Assembly: GCF_028622875.1 (NCBI RefSeq)
Contig: NZ_CP117709.1
Coordinates: 1,612,001-1,676,000 of the forward strand
DNA from: Streptomyces sp. MMBL 11-1
GTDB lineage: Bacteria; Actinomycetota; Actinomycetes; Streptomycetales; Streptomycetaceae
Direction of reading: 5' to 3'
DNA: 64,000 nucleotides
The notes beneath the pieces were generated by a model. It had not been told where the DNA came from, ran no database searches, and worked only from the letters and a program-made list of their open reading frames with translations. The position numbers were made by a program, and so were the translations under genes. The number at the start of each line of letters is the position of its first letter. Position 1 is the first letter of the stretch. This document shows positions 43,636 to 51,751 of this stretch, one piece after another.

Positions 43636-44498
43636 CCGGCCGGCCGATCCCGGCCCCGCCGCTGCCGGAGGGCCCGCCGCCGCCCGTCGGGCGGCCACCG
43701 CTGACCTGGCTGTACGTGCCCGGGGACCGGCCGGAGGTGGTGGCCAAGGCGCTGGGCTGCGGGGCGGACGTGGTGATCGTCGACCTGGAGGACGCCGTCG
43801 CCCCGGACCGTAAGGGATACGCGCGCTCCGCCACCGCCGAGCTCCTCGGCGACCAGGTCACGGCGGCCCCGGACGCGGTGCCGGTCCATGTGCGGGTGCA
43901 CGGCGAGGACGACATCCGGGCGCTGGCGGCGCTGCCGGGCCTGTCCGCGTTCCGGCTGCCGAAGATCACCCACGCGGTCTCGGTGTCCCATGTGGCGGCC
44001 GTGGCGCCCGGCGTGGCGCTGTATCCGCTGCTGGAGTCGGCGCTCGCGATCGAGCACGCGTACTCGATCGCCTCGGCCCATCACGCCGTGCACGGCATCG
44101 CCCTGGGCGAGGCGGACCTGCGGGCGGATCTGGGCGTACGGGAGGACACCGGGCTCGACTGGCCGCGCAGCCGCGTCGTGGTGGCGGCACGCGCGGCGGC
44201 CCTTCCGCCACCCGCCCAGTCGGTGTTCCCGGACGTCCGGGACCTGGACGGGCTGTGGGCCTCGTGCGGGCGGGGGCGGGCGCTCGGGATGCTGGGCCGG
44301 GCGGCGATCCACCCGCGCCAGCTGCCGGTGATCGAGCGGGCGTTCCGGCCGACCGCCGAGGAGATCGAGGCGGCCGAGGAGATCGTCGCGGCCTCGGCGG
44401 TGGAGGCGGGGGCGCTGGCGCTGCCGGACGGGAGGTTCGTGGACGCGGCGGTGGTGGCGTCCGCCCGCCGGACGATCGCGCTCGCCGGGCGGGCCTGA
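43632..44498 (+). CDS. HpcH/HpaI-CitE family acyl-CoA lyase
   Basis: The 288-residue TIM-barrel protein resembles CitE and malyl/citramalyl-CoA lyases: 'WLYVPGDRPEVVAKALGCGADVVIVDLEDAVAPDRKGYAR' (Arg and the first acidic cluster), 'LYPLLESALAIEHAYSIA' with the metal-binding Glu, 'GIALGEADLRADLG' with the Asp, and 'GRAAIHPRQLPVIERAF' near the end. Its pairing with a CoA-transferase suggests that a hydroxy-dicarboxylate is first made into a CoA thioester and then split. The last gene of the operon; its stop codon sits in the loop of a perfect terminator hairpin. Confidence 0.9.
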   Translation: MTGRPIPAPPLPEGPPPPVGRPPLTWLYVPGDRPEVVAKALGCGADVVIVDLEDAVAPDRKGYARSATAELLGDQVTAAPDAVPVHVRVHGEDDIRALAALPGLSAFRLPKITHAVSVSHVAAVAPGVALYPLLESALAIEHAYSIASAHHAVHGIALGEADLRADLGVREDTGLDWPRSRVVVAARAAALPPPAQSVFPDVRDLDGLWASCGRGRALGMLGRAAIHPRQLPVIERAFRPTAEEIEAAEEIVAASAVEAGALALPDGRFVDAAVVASARRTIALAGRA

Positions 44499-44520
44499 GA
44501 CTGCGGGCCCGCCCGGCGAG
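44481..44520 (+). terminator. 15-bp perfect hairpin spanning the stop codon of the last operon gene
   Basis: 44481-44495 pairs exactly with 44506-44520; the loop (44496-44505) contains the TGA of the CitE-like gene. A terminating ribosome would cover the left arm, so formation may depend on translation. Confidence 0.8.
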
Positions 44521-44540
44521 CGGGAGGTGCGCCGGGGGGG

Positions 44541-44559
44541 GCGCCCCCCGAGGGGGCGC
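44541..44559. terminator. Second hairpin between the convergent operon and lgt
   Basis: GCGCCCCC (44541-44548) pairs with GGGGGCGC (44552-44559) across a 3-nt loop, 5 bp past the lgt stop on the other strand. It probably serves lgt. Confidence 0.65.
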
Positions 44560-44564
44560 TGCGG

Positions 44565-45560
44565 TCAGCTCTTCTCGGCGGCTTCGGGGCTCTCGGCGGT
44601 GGCGCCCTTGCCGGACTGGCCCGGCTCGCCCTTCGTGAGCGGGTCCTTCTCGGCGGCGTCCGCCTTCGCGGAGCCGTCCTCGTCGGAGCCGTCCTCGTCG
44701 GCGGGGCCGTCGTTCTTCGCGGGGGCGGCGTTCGTGGGGGCGTCGTCCCGTTCGGGCTCGACGATCTCCTCGCGGCCCGGACGGACCTTGGCGGAGATCA
44801 CGATGTAGGCGACGGCGAGGACGAAGACGATGATCGCGGTCCACACGTTCAGGCGGAGGCCGAGGACGTGGTGGGCCTCGTCGACCCGCATGTACTCGAT
44901 CCAGCCGCGCCCCGCGCAGTAGGCGGCGACGTACAGCGCGAACGCCCGTCCGTGGCCGAGCCGGAAGCGCCGGTCGGCCCAGATGACCAGGAGCGCGACG
45001 CCGATGCACCACAGCGACTCGTACAGGAAGGTCGGGTGGTAGGTCCCGGCGACCCGGTTCGGGCCCTCGCTGATCTCCAGCGCCCAGGGGAGGTCGGTGG
45101 GCTTGCCGTACAGCTCCTGGTTGAACCAGTTGCCCCAGCGGCCGATGGCCTGGGCGATGGCGATCCCCGGGGCCAGCGCGTCGGCCCAGGCGGGCAGGGG
45201 GATGCCCCGGCGGCGGCAGGCGATCCAGGCGCCGACGGCGCCGAACGCGATGGCGCCCCAGATACCGAGGCCGCCCTCCCAGATCTTGAAGGCGTCGACC
45301 CAGTTCTCACCGTCGCTGAAGTACAGCTGGTAGTCGGTGATCACGTGGTAGAGCCGGCCGCCGACGAGGCCGAAGGGCACCGCCCAGACGGCGACGTCGG
45401 CCACGGTGCCGGCTCTGCCGCCCCGGGCTACCCAGCGCTTGTTGCCGAACCAGACGGCGACGAAGACACCGATGATGATGCAGAACGCGTAGCCGCGGAG
45501 CGGGATCGGGCCGAGCTCGATCACGCCGGTCGACGGGCTGGGGATGAAGGCAAGATTCAT
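44565..45560 (-). CDS. lgt: Prolipoprotein diacylglyceryl transferase
   Basis: The 331-residue membrane enzyme adds diacylglycerol to the lipobox Cys of lipoproteins. It has seven hydrophobic segments, the Lgt signature 'GRWGNWFNQELYG' (about 142-154), 'GGLGIWGAIAFGAVGAW' before it, and 'LFALYVAAYCAGRGWIEYMRVDEAH'-like C-terminal residues with the conserved Arg and Glu. A 65-residue hydrophilic tail rich in Asp, Glu, Ala and Lys extends the C-terminus, as in other Streptomyces. The ATG at 45560 starts 'MNLAFIPSPSTGVIELG'. Confidence 0.97.
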   Translation of the reverse strand: MNLAFIPSPSTGVIELGPIPLRGYAFCIIIGVFVAVWFGNKRWVARGGRAGTVADVAVWAVPFGLVGGRLYHVITDYQLYFSDGENWVDAFKIWEGGLGIWGAIAFGAVGAWIACRRRGIPLPAWADALAPGIAIAQAIGRWGNWFNQELYGKPTDLPWALEISEGPNRVAGTYHPTFLYESLWCIGVALLVIWADRRFRLGHGRAFALYVAAYCAGRGWIEYMRVDEAHHVLGLRLNVWTAIIVFVLAVAYIVISAKVRPGREEIVEPERDDAPTNAAPAKNDGPADEDGSDEDGSAKADAAEKDPLTKGEPGQSGKGATAESPEAAEKS

Positions 45561-45691
45561 GGCGAGGTCGACGCTACCCTGCCGGGCGGTGGGTACGGCA
45601 AGCCACCCGGCAACGTCTGGGTAACGAGGAGCGCCTCGCGGGCGGCGCCGGGGCCCGGTCGGGGGCGGGCCCGGTCAGGGGGCAGGAGCCG

Positions 45692-46540
45692 TCAGGGGGC
45701 GGGGGCGGAGGACGCGTCGGCCGGGGCCGGCGGGGTGGCGGTGCCCGGCTTCTTGCCCTTGTTGGCCGCGGCGACCCACTTCTTCAGGTTCTCCGGGGAG
45801 ATCTGCTCGTCGCCCTTGCTCGGGAAGACGGACTCCCCGTTGAGCAGCACCGTCGGCGTGCCCTGGAAGCCGCCCTCGCGGAACGCCGTGTCGGACTTCT
45901 TCACCCAGCTGTCGTGCTCGCCGTCCTCCACACAGCTGCGGAAGCCCGGTGTGTCGAGCCCCTCGACCTCGCCGGCCAGCTCGATCAGCCGGCTGTTCTT
46001 GCCGAAGGCGTCGTCCGGCTCCGGGGGCTGGTTGGCGAAGAGCACGTCGTGGTACGGCGCGAACTTGCCGGCGTCCTGGGCGCAGGCGGCGGCATTGGCG
46101 GCGCGCAGTGACCCGGTGCCGCCGAGATTGCCGTCGATGATCGTGGCCAGGTGGTACTCGACCTTGACCTGGCCCTCGTCCGCCAGCTCCTTGACGGTGT
46201 CCCGGAAGGCGGTCTCGAACTGGGCGCAGACGGGGCAGCGGAAGTCCTCCCAGATCGTGAGGGTGGACGGGGCGTCCGCGGCGCCGACCGGCACGGTCAG
46301 GGCGTCCTCGCCGATCGCACCCGAAGGGGCGACCGCCGGGCCGGAGGCGGTGTCGCCGCCGTCGTCCTTGCCCGCGTTGGCCGCGATCAGGCCGACCACG
46401 GCGGCCAGGGCGAGCACCCCGACCACCGCCGAGGCGACGATCAGTGTCCGGCGGCGCTTCTCGCGCCCCTTCTCCCGCTCGCGCTGCTGGGCCAGGCGCT
46501 CACGCGCGCTTCTGTTTCCCTCTGGGATCTTGTCGCTCAC
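45692..46540 (-). CDS. Membrane-anchored thioredoxin-fold protein (DsbA/BDB family)
   Basis: The 282-residue protein has a basic cytosolic N-terminus (about 30 residues), one membrane helix ('TLIVASAVVGVLALAAVVGLIAA'), then an extracellular DsbA-type domain with 'IWEDFRCPVCAQFETAF', where CPVC is the redox motif. The cis-Pro loop is in 'GFQGTPTVLLNG', and further Cys residues are at 'AACAQDAG' and 'FRSCVEDGEH'. It likely oxidises or isomerises disulfides in exported proteins. The GTG at 46540 lacks a strong ribosome site. It lies between trpA and lgt, in the same direction. Confidence 0.9.
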   Translation of the reverse strand: MSDKIPEGNRSARERLAQQREREKGREKRRRTLIVASAVVGVLALAAVVGLIAANAGKDDGGDTASGPAVAPSGAIGEDALTVPVGAADAPSTLTIWEDFRCPVCAQFETAFRDTVKELADEGQVKVEYHLATIIDGNLGGTGSLRAANAAACAQDAGKFAPYHDVLFANQPPEPDDAFGKNSRLIELAGEVEGLDTPGFRSCVEDGEHDSWVKKSDTAFREGGFQGTPTVLLNGESVFPSKGDEQISPENLKKWVAAANKGKKPGTATPPAPADASSAPAP

Positions 46541-46615
46541 ACCCGGGGAACGAACCGGGGAGGCGCCTCCGCGCCTCCCCGGTCCATAATCCACCCATTC
46601 GGGTGATTCAGGGGG

Positions 46616-47428
46616 TCAACGCTTTCGAACACCCTCGGCCAGTTCGCCCGCCAGGGAGCGGACGGCGGCGAGACCGGCGGCCTCGTCGGGGGCGTCCAGC
46701 AGGGCCTTGACGAAGGCCGAGCCGACGATCACGCCGTCCGCGAACCCGGCGACCTCGGCGGCCTGCGCCGCGTTGGAGACGCCGAGGCCGACGCAGACCG
46801 GGAGGTCGGTGGTGGCGCGGGTGCGGCCCACCAGGTCCTGCGCCTGGGCGCCGACGGAGGCGCGGGTGCCGGTGACGCCCATCAGGGACGCGGCGTAGAC
46901 GAAGCCGCTCCCGGCCGCCGTGATGGTGGCGAGACGGGCGTCCTGGCTGCTGGGGGCGACGACGAACACGGTCGCGAGGCCGTGCTTGTCGGCGTGCTCG
47001 CGCCACAGCGCGGACTCCTGGACCGGCAGGTCGGGCAGGATGCACCCGGCGCCGCCCGCCTCGGCCAGCTCGGCGGTGAAGCGCTCGACGCCGTAGCGGT
47101 CGATGGGGTTCCAGTACGTCATGACCAGGATCGGGACGCCGGTGGCCTCGTGCGCCTCGCGGACCGTGCGCATCACGTCGGCGATCCGGACGCCGCCGCG
47201 CAGGGCGATGTCGTCGGCGGTCTGGATGACCGGCCCGTCCAGGACCGGGTCGCTGTGCGGGAGCCCGATCTCGACGATGTCCGCGCCGCCCGCGATGACG
47301 GCCTTGACCGCCTCGATGGAGCCGTCGACGGTCGGGAAGCCCGCAGGGAGGTAGGCGATGAGCGCCGCCCGGTCCGCGGCCCTGGTGGCAGCCAGGGTGG
47401 TGTTCAACAGCTCGATGTTGCCGCTCAC
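46616..47428 (-). CDS. trpA: Tryptophan synthase alpha chain
   Basis: The 270-residue TIM barrel splits indole-3-glycerol phosphate into indole and glyceraldehyde 3-phosphate. '[21 protein letters not shown]', the catalytic Glu in '[20 protein letters not shown]', '[18 protein letters not shown]', the catalytic Asp in '[12 protein letters not shown]', and '[13 protein letters not shown]' all fit. The GTG at 47428 overlaps the trpB stop (GTGA). Last gene of the trpC-trpM-trpB-trpA run. Confidence 0.97.
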   Translation of the reverse strand: MSGNIELLNTTLAATRAADRAALIAYLPAGFPTVDGSIEAVKAVIAGGADIVEIGLPHSDPVLDGPVIQTADDIALRGGVRIADVMRTVREAHEATGVPILVMTYWNPIDRYGVERFTAELAEAGGAGCILPDLPVQESALWREHADKHGLATVFVVAPSSQDARLATITAAGSGFVYAASLMGVTGTRASVGAQAQDLVGRTRATTDLPVCVGLGVSNAAQAAEVAGFADGVIVGSAFVKALLDAPDEAAGLAAVRSLAGELAEGVRKR

Positions 47429-48711
47429 TTGGCGTCCCCCTCGATCTCGGCGCGGTCGCTGTCGGCATCCGCTTCGACGGCGGCGTCGGTGTCGTAGAGC
47501 CCGAAGTAGCGGGCGGCGGTGTCCATGTCCTTGTCGCCGCGGCCGGACAGGTTGATCAGGATCAGCCCGTCCCTGCCGAGCTCCTTGCCCAGGTCCAGGG
47601 CGCCGGCGAGCGCGTGGGCGCTCTCGATGGCCGGGATGATCCCCTCCGTGCGGGACAGCAGGCGCAGCGCCCGCATGGCCGCGTCGTCGGTGACCGCGCG
47701 GTACTCGCCGCGCCCGATGTCCTTGAGGTAGGAGTGCTCGGGCCCGATGCCGGGGTAGTCCAGTCCCGCCGAGATGGAGTACGGCTCGGTGATCTGGCCC
47801 TCGTCGTCCTGGAGGACGTAGGAGCGTGAGCCGTGCAGGATGCCGGGCTCCCCCGCGGTGAGGGTCGCCGCGTGCTCGCCGGTCTCCACCCCGTGCCCGG
47901 CGGGCTCGCAGCCCACCAGGCGGACGTCGGCGTCGGGGATGAAGGCGTGGAAGAGGCCGATGGCGTTGGAGCCGCCGCCGACGCAGGCGACCGCCGCGTC
48001 CGGGAGGCGGCCCGCGCGCTCCAGGATCTGGCGGCGGGCCTCGACGCCGATGACGCGGTGGAAGTCGCGGACCATCGCCGGGAAGGGGTGCGGGCCCGCG
48101 ACCGTACCGAAGAGGTAGTGCGTGCGGTCCACGTTGGCGACCCAGTCGCGGAACGCCTCGTTGATGGCGTCCTTCAGCGTCCGCGAGCCGGACTTCACGG
48201 CGACGACCTCGGCGCCGAGCATCCGCATCCGGGCCACGTTCAGCGCCTGGCGTTCGGTGTCGATCTCGCCCATGTAGATGGTGCATTCGAGGCCGAAGAG
48301 GGCGCAGGCGGTCGCGGTGGCGACGCCGTGCTGGCCGGCTCCGGTCTCGGCGATGACACGGGTCTTGCCCATGCGCTTGGTGAGGAGAGCCTGGCCCAGC
48401 ACGTTGTTGATCTTGTGCGAGCCGGTGTGGTTCAGGTCCTCGCGCTTGAGGAAGATCCGGGCGCCGCCCGCGTGCTCGGCGAAGCGCGCGACCTCGGTCA
48501 GCGCGCTGGGCCTGCCCGTGTAGTCGACCATGAGCGCGCCCAGCTCGGCGGCGAAGGCGGGGTCGGCCTTGGCCTTGTCGTACTCGACGGCGACCTCGTC
48601 CACGGCGGCGACGAGCGCCTCCGGGATGAACTTGCCGCCGTACGCGCCGAAATAGCCCTCGGCGCTGGGAATGAGACCCTCGGGGTCCGGAATGAAGAAT
48701 TCGGACGTCAT
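47425..48711 (-). CDS. trpB: Tryptophan synthase beta chain
   Basis: The 428-residue PLP enzyme joins indole and serine. Key motifs: '[16 protein letters not shown]', the PLP Lys in '[18 protein letters not shown]', '[20 protein letters not shown]', the phosphate loop '[15 protein letters not shown]', and '[16 protein letters not shown]'. The C-terminus has an extra acidic tail (about 20 residues of Asp, Ala and Glu). The ATG at 48711 ([10 protein letters not shown]) has AAGGAG 8 bases upstream; the frame reaches 24 bases further without similarity. Confidence 0.97.
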   Translation of the reverse strand: MTSEFFIPDPEGLIPSAEGYFGAYGGKFIPEALVAAVDEVAVEYDKAKADPAFAAELGALMVDYTGRPSALTEVARFAEHAGGARIFLKREDLNHTGSHKINNVLGQALLTKRMGKTRVIAETGAGQHGVATATACALFGLECTIYMGEIDTERQALNVARMRMLGAEVVAVKSGSRTLKDAINEAFRDWVANVDRTHYLFGTVAGPHPFPAMVRDFHRVIGVEARRQILERAGRLPDAAVACVGGGSNAIGLFHAFIPDADVRLVGCEPAGHGVETGEHAATLTAGEPGILHGSRSYVLQDDEGQITEPYSISAGLDYPGIGPEHSYLKDIGRGEYRAVTDDAAMRALRLLSRTEGIIPAIESAHALAGALDLGKELGRDGLILINLSGRGDKDMDTAARYFGLYDTDAAVEADADSDRAEIEGDAK

Positions 48712-48854
48712 GCGACGTGCTCCTTGGCATGGCAACGGGTGGGTTCACCGGATGCGCGGAGGGGCGAGCGCCACCGGGACCGGCTTGCGGTCGCGGCGGT
48801 GCGGTCGTACGTACGAGAGTGCTGCGGGTACTGCGGTACGTCGGCCGGGGCTCG

Positions 48855-49067
48855 CTACTGCGCGGACCCCGGGCGCCATCGCATGCCGTTGACCTGGCCG
48901 GGCTCGTCCCCGATGACGTACCGCACACGCCGGCCGTGCACGCGCCGGGCGGGGGCGCGGCAGCCACGGGGGCGGCAGCCGCGCGCCAGCGGGGCGTGCG
49001 GGTCCCGGGCCGGGGCCCCGGCGGGGCCGAGGCCCGGCCGGGTACGGGGCACGGGACGGTCGGTCAT
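48855..49067 (-). CDS. trpM: TrpM-like small protein of the tryptophan cluster
   Basis: The 70-residue Arg/Pro/Gly-rich protein lies between trpC and trpB, where Streptomyces have a conserved small gene (trpX/trpM, called SCO2038 in S. coelicolor) reported to influence Trp synthesis and differentiation. The conserved-looking part is the C-terminal half, 'RRVHGRRVRYVIGDEPGQVNGMRWR'; the N-terminal half is low-complexity. The ATG at 49067 lies 16 bases after the trpC stop. The symbol rests on position and remembered sequence, not on a search. Confidence 0.7.
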   Translation of the reverse strand: MTDRPVPRTRPGLGPAGAPARDPHAPLARGCRPRGCRAPARRVHGRRVRYVIGDEPGQVNGMRWRPGSAQ

Positions 49068-49083
49068 GGTCGTCGGTCCCCGG

Positions 49084-49893
49084 TCAGCCGCGGCCGTGGC
49101 GGAGCGCCGGGTGGGCGCCCGCGGCGACGAGGTCGGCGACGGCGGCGCGCGGGTCGCGGCCGGTGACCAGCGACTCGCCGACCAGGACGGCGTCGGCGCC
49201 GGCGTTGGCGTACGCGATCAGGTCGTGCGGGCCCCGGACGCCGGACTCGGCGACCTTGACGATGTGGTCGGGGATCTCGGGGGCGACGCGCTCGAAGGTG
49301 GAGCGGTCGACCTTGAGGTCCTTCAGGTTGCGCGCGTTGACACCGATGATCCTGGCTCCGGCGTCCACGGCGCGTTCCGCCTCCTCCTCGTCGTGCGCCT
49401 CGACGATCGGGGTGAGCCCGATCGACTCGGCGCGCTCGATGAGGGAGACCAGGGCTTCCTGGTCGAGGGCGGCGACGATCAGCAGGGCGAGGTCGGCGCC
49501 GTAGGCGCGGGCCTCCCACAGCTGGTACGAGGTGACGATGAAGTCCTTGCGCAGGATCGGGGTGTCGACCTTGGCGCGGACGGCCTCCAGATCGGCGAGC
49601 GAACCGCCGAAGCGGCGCTCCTCGGTGAGGACCGAGATGACGGACGCGCCGCCGGCCTCGTAGTCCGCGGCGAGCGCGGCCGGGTCGGCGATGGCGGCCA
49701 GAGCCCCCTTGGAGGGGGACGAGCGCTTGACCTCGCAGATGACGGTCACGCCCTCGCCGCGCAGGGCGGCGACTCCGTCCTTGGCCTGGGGAGCGCGGGC
49801 GGCGCGCTCCTTCAGCTCGTCGAGGCTGACGCGCGCCTGCCGCTCCGCGAGGTCGGCGCGAACGCCGTCGATGATCTCGTCGAGCACACTCAC
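49084..49893 (-). CDS. trpC: Indole-3-glycerol phosphate synthase
   Basis: The 269-residue TIM barrel closes the indole ring from CdRP. '[13 protein letters not shown]' holds catalytic Glu and Lys, '[33 protein letters not shown]' the next Lys and Asp, '[13 protein letters not shown]' the Asn, and '[15 protein letters not shown]' and '[10 protein letters not shown]' the phosphate site. It is monofunctional: there is no fused TrpF domain, so the PRA isomerase step must come from elsewhere, probably from PriA at 62118-62843. The GTG at 49893 starts '[12 protein letters not shown]'. Confidence 0.97.
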   Translation of the reverse strand: MSVLDEIIDGVRADLAERQARVSLDELKERAARAPQAKDGVAALRGEGVTVICEVKRSSPSKGALAAIADPAALAADYEAGGASVISVLTEERRFGGSLADLEAVRAKVDTPILRKDFIVTSYQLWEARAYGADLALLIVAALDQEALVSLIERAESIGLTPIVEAHDEEEAERAVDAGARIIGVNARNLKDLKVDRSTFERVAPEIPDHIVKVAESGVRGPHDLIAYANAGADAVLVGESLVTGRDPRAAVADLVAAGAHPALRHGRG

Positions 49894-50039
49894 GCGAGCG
49901 GCCCCCTTCCGAACGGTTGACGGTGAACAGGATCAGCCACACCGATGGTATCCGCAGGATGCCCCGGGGCTCGCATCCGGCCACCTGGCATCCCACTTCG
50001 TGGTCATTCCGCGGTCCGGCCCGGCCCGGCCCGCGGAGT

Positions 50040-50606
50040 TCAGGGGGCCAGGGCCGAGCCGAACGGCAGATTCCGGACCACGGTGAAGATCAGCAGGACG
50101 GCCCCCACGCCCCACCACCAGACGGGTGCCAGGCCGATGCGCAGGGGCTGTCCGCGCCAGGCCCTGACCAGCCAGAGGACCCAGACCGCGGCGAAGAGGA
50201 AGTAGCCGACGGTGGCGATCGCGTTGGCTTCGAGCGCCGCGCCGAGATCGCCGTGGATGAAGGCGTGGGCGCTGCGCAGCCCGCCGCAGCCGGGGCAGAG
50301 GACACCGGTCAGCTGGAGCAGCGGACAGACCGGGTAGTGGCCGGGCTCGTTGGGATCGACGGTGCCGACGTACGCGAAGGCGCCCGCGACGGCGGCGAGG
50401 ATGCCGACGGGGGTGGCGAGGCGCCGCACCCGGCCGGTCGGGCCTGCCCGGCCCGTCCGGTGTTCGGGGGCGGGCGGCCGGCCTGCGGGGGGCGTGGCCA
50501 TGTCGGGGGTCGGGCAGACCGTCAGCGGCGTGGGTCCGTGGTCCGGCGGGGACTCCGATTCCGGGTCCGGCGGCTGGGCGGCAGAGGGGGCAGGCGAGGC
50601 GTCCAC
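50040..50606 (-). CDS. DUF2752 membrane protein
   Basis: The 188-residue protein has a Pro-rich cytosolic N-terminus (about 60 residues), then membrane segments around 'VGILAAVAGAFAYVGTV' and two C-terminal helices. Between the first two lies the DUF2752 signature 'CPLLQLTGVLCPGCGGLRSAHAFIHGD'. The Cys residues suggest metal or disulfide chemistry but the family has no known role. The GTG at 50606 is the frame start; in-frame ATG further in would give a shorter leader. Co-directional with trpC. Confidence 0.85.
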   Translation of the reverse strand: MDASPAPSAAQPPDPESESPPDHGPTPLTVCPTPDMATPPAGRPPAPEHRTGRAGPTGRVRRLATPVGILAAVAGAFAYVGTVDPNEPGHYPVCPLLQLTGVLCPGCGGLRSAHAFIHGDLGAALEANAIATVGYFLFAAVWVLWLVRAWRGQPLRIGLAPVWWWGVGAVLLIFTVVRNLPFGSALAP

Positions 50607-50634
50607 CCGCCGATTGTCCCCCGCCGACGCGAAA

Positions 50635-50661
50635 AGGCGCAGCCCGGTAAGGGCTGCGCCT
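50635..50661 (-). terminator. 11-bp perfect hairpin with T-tract
   Basis: On the minus strand 50651-50661 pairs exactly with 50635-50645 over a 5-nt loop, followed by TTTTCGCG. It lies 38 bp after the HGxxPAAW gene, so it is that gene's terminator and probably splits the trpE side from the trpC side. Confidence 0.85.
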
Positions 50662-50698
50662 GTCGGCGTGTCGGTCGCCGGGACGGGCCGGCGCCGGG

Positions 50699-50950
50699 TC
50701 AGTGGGAGATCTGCGCCCGCCCGGCGCGCTCCCGGGCCTCGACCAGCTCGGCCGACTCCTTCGGCATGCCGAGGCCGGCCACCTTCATGGCGAGGCCCAC
50801 GAGGCCGCCGGCGAAGATGACGGCGATTCCGGCCCAGAAGCCGAGGGGGTTGGCCGCGACCATGAAGACGCCTGCGACGCAGAAGCCGATGAAAGCAATG
50901 ATGACACCGGTCCAGGCGGCCGGGGTGTGTCCGTGGCTGCTGCCCGCCAT
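50699..50950 (-). CDS. HGxxPAAW family membrane protein
   Basis: The 83-residue protein has the defining motif 'HGHTPAAW' at residues 6-13, then two membrane helices ('TGVIIAFIGFCVAGVFMVAA' and 'LGFWAGIAVIFAGGLVGLAMKVAG') and a short charged tail. The family is actinobacterial, found near trp genes, with unknown role. The ATG at 50950 has AGGAG upstream. Confidence 0.92.
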   Translation of the reverse strand: MAGSSHGHTPAAWTGVIIAFIGFCVAGVFMVAANPLGFWAGIAVIFAGGLVGLAMKVAGLGMPKESAELVEARERAGRAQISH

Positions 50951-51062
50951 GAGTTGCTCCTCGTTGGTGTTGCGCTGTGGGTGACGCTGTGCGTGGGGCC
51001 GCCGCCCGGGGGACGGCTCGGGTCCATTGTCCCGTACGGGGCTGCCGGGCGTGAGCCTGGGG

Positions 51063-51737
51063 TCACACCTCGCGCGTCGGGTCCTCGCCGCGGTCCAGGG
51101 CCTTCCACAGGTCCTCGGGCCGGTCAGGGTCGGGGGCGGTGCGGGGCGCCTTGCCGGGGCGGGGGGTGCCGTCGCGCTCGTACTTTCCGGACATGGCGGG
51201 CCAGCGGGTGCCGTAGCGCAGCGCGAGGAGCCCGGCCAGCAGGATCAGCAGGCCGCCGACGGCGGTGACATAGGGCCACGTGGTGTGGCCGATGGCGTGG
51301 ATGGTGGCCGCCGCGTCGCCGGTCGCCCTCGCGGCCTCCTCGTCGAGGGCCGTGCTGTCGGACCCGCCGGCCCAGGCGCTGAGGGCGGCTCCGAGGCCGC
51401 TGAGGGCGAGGAGGGCGGCGACGATCCGGCGGGCGGCGCCGCGTACGGCGAACACGGCGACGAGCGCGGCGAGAGAGACGACGGCCAGGGCGGCCGGGAC
51501 GCCGGTGACGTCCCGGCCGTCGACGGCCAGCGGAAGGGCGCCCCCGCCGGTGGCCGCGTCACCCTCGGCCCAGGTCTGCCCGGAGGCGAGGAGGACGACG
51601 GTCGCGCCGACCGCGCCGAGGAGCAGACCGGCCGCGAGACTGCGGCGGCTCCCTGCGGAGTCGGGCGCGGCGCCGGACGCGGAGTCGGCGGTTCGGGCAC
51701 GGGGCGGGGGTACGGGGACAGCGCTCACGCCCTCCAC
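51063..51737 (-). CDS. Tryptophan-operon-associated membrane protein (TIGR02234 type)
   Basis: The 224-residue protein has four membrane segments (about residues 32-50, 82-100, 106-124 and 150-170, 'YVTAVGGLLILLAGLLALRYG'), a conserved extracellular 'LLASGQTWAEGD', and a hydrophilic C-terminus rich in Pro, Asp and Arg ending 'DPTREV'. It fits the actinobacterial Trp_oprn_chp family by position directly after trpE and by layout. Function unknown. GTG 51737 and GTG 51728 are both possible starts. Confidence 0.85.
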   Translation of the reverse strand: MEGVSAVPVPPPRARTADSASGAAPDSAGSRRSLAAGLLLGAVGATVVLLASGQTWAEGDAATGGGALPLAVDGRDVTGVPAALAVVSLAALVAVFAVRGAARRIVAALLALSGLGAALSAWAGGSDSTALDEEAARATGDAAATIHAIGHTTWPYVTAVGGLLILLAGLLALRYGTRWPAMSGKYERDGTPRPGKAPRTAPDPDRPEDLWKALDRGEDPTREV

Positions 51738-51751
51738 TATCCCCTACCGGT

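Noticed and set aside
48712..48854. Attenuator between trpM and trpB
   Set aside because: No leader peptide rich in Trp and no alternative hairpin pair was found; only a normal ribosome site for trpB.
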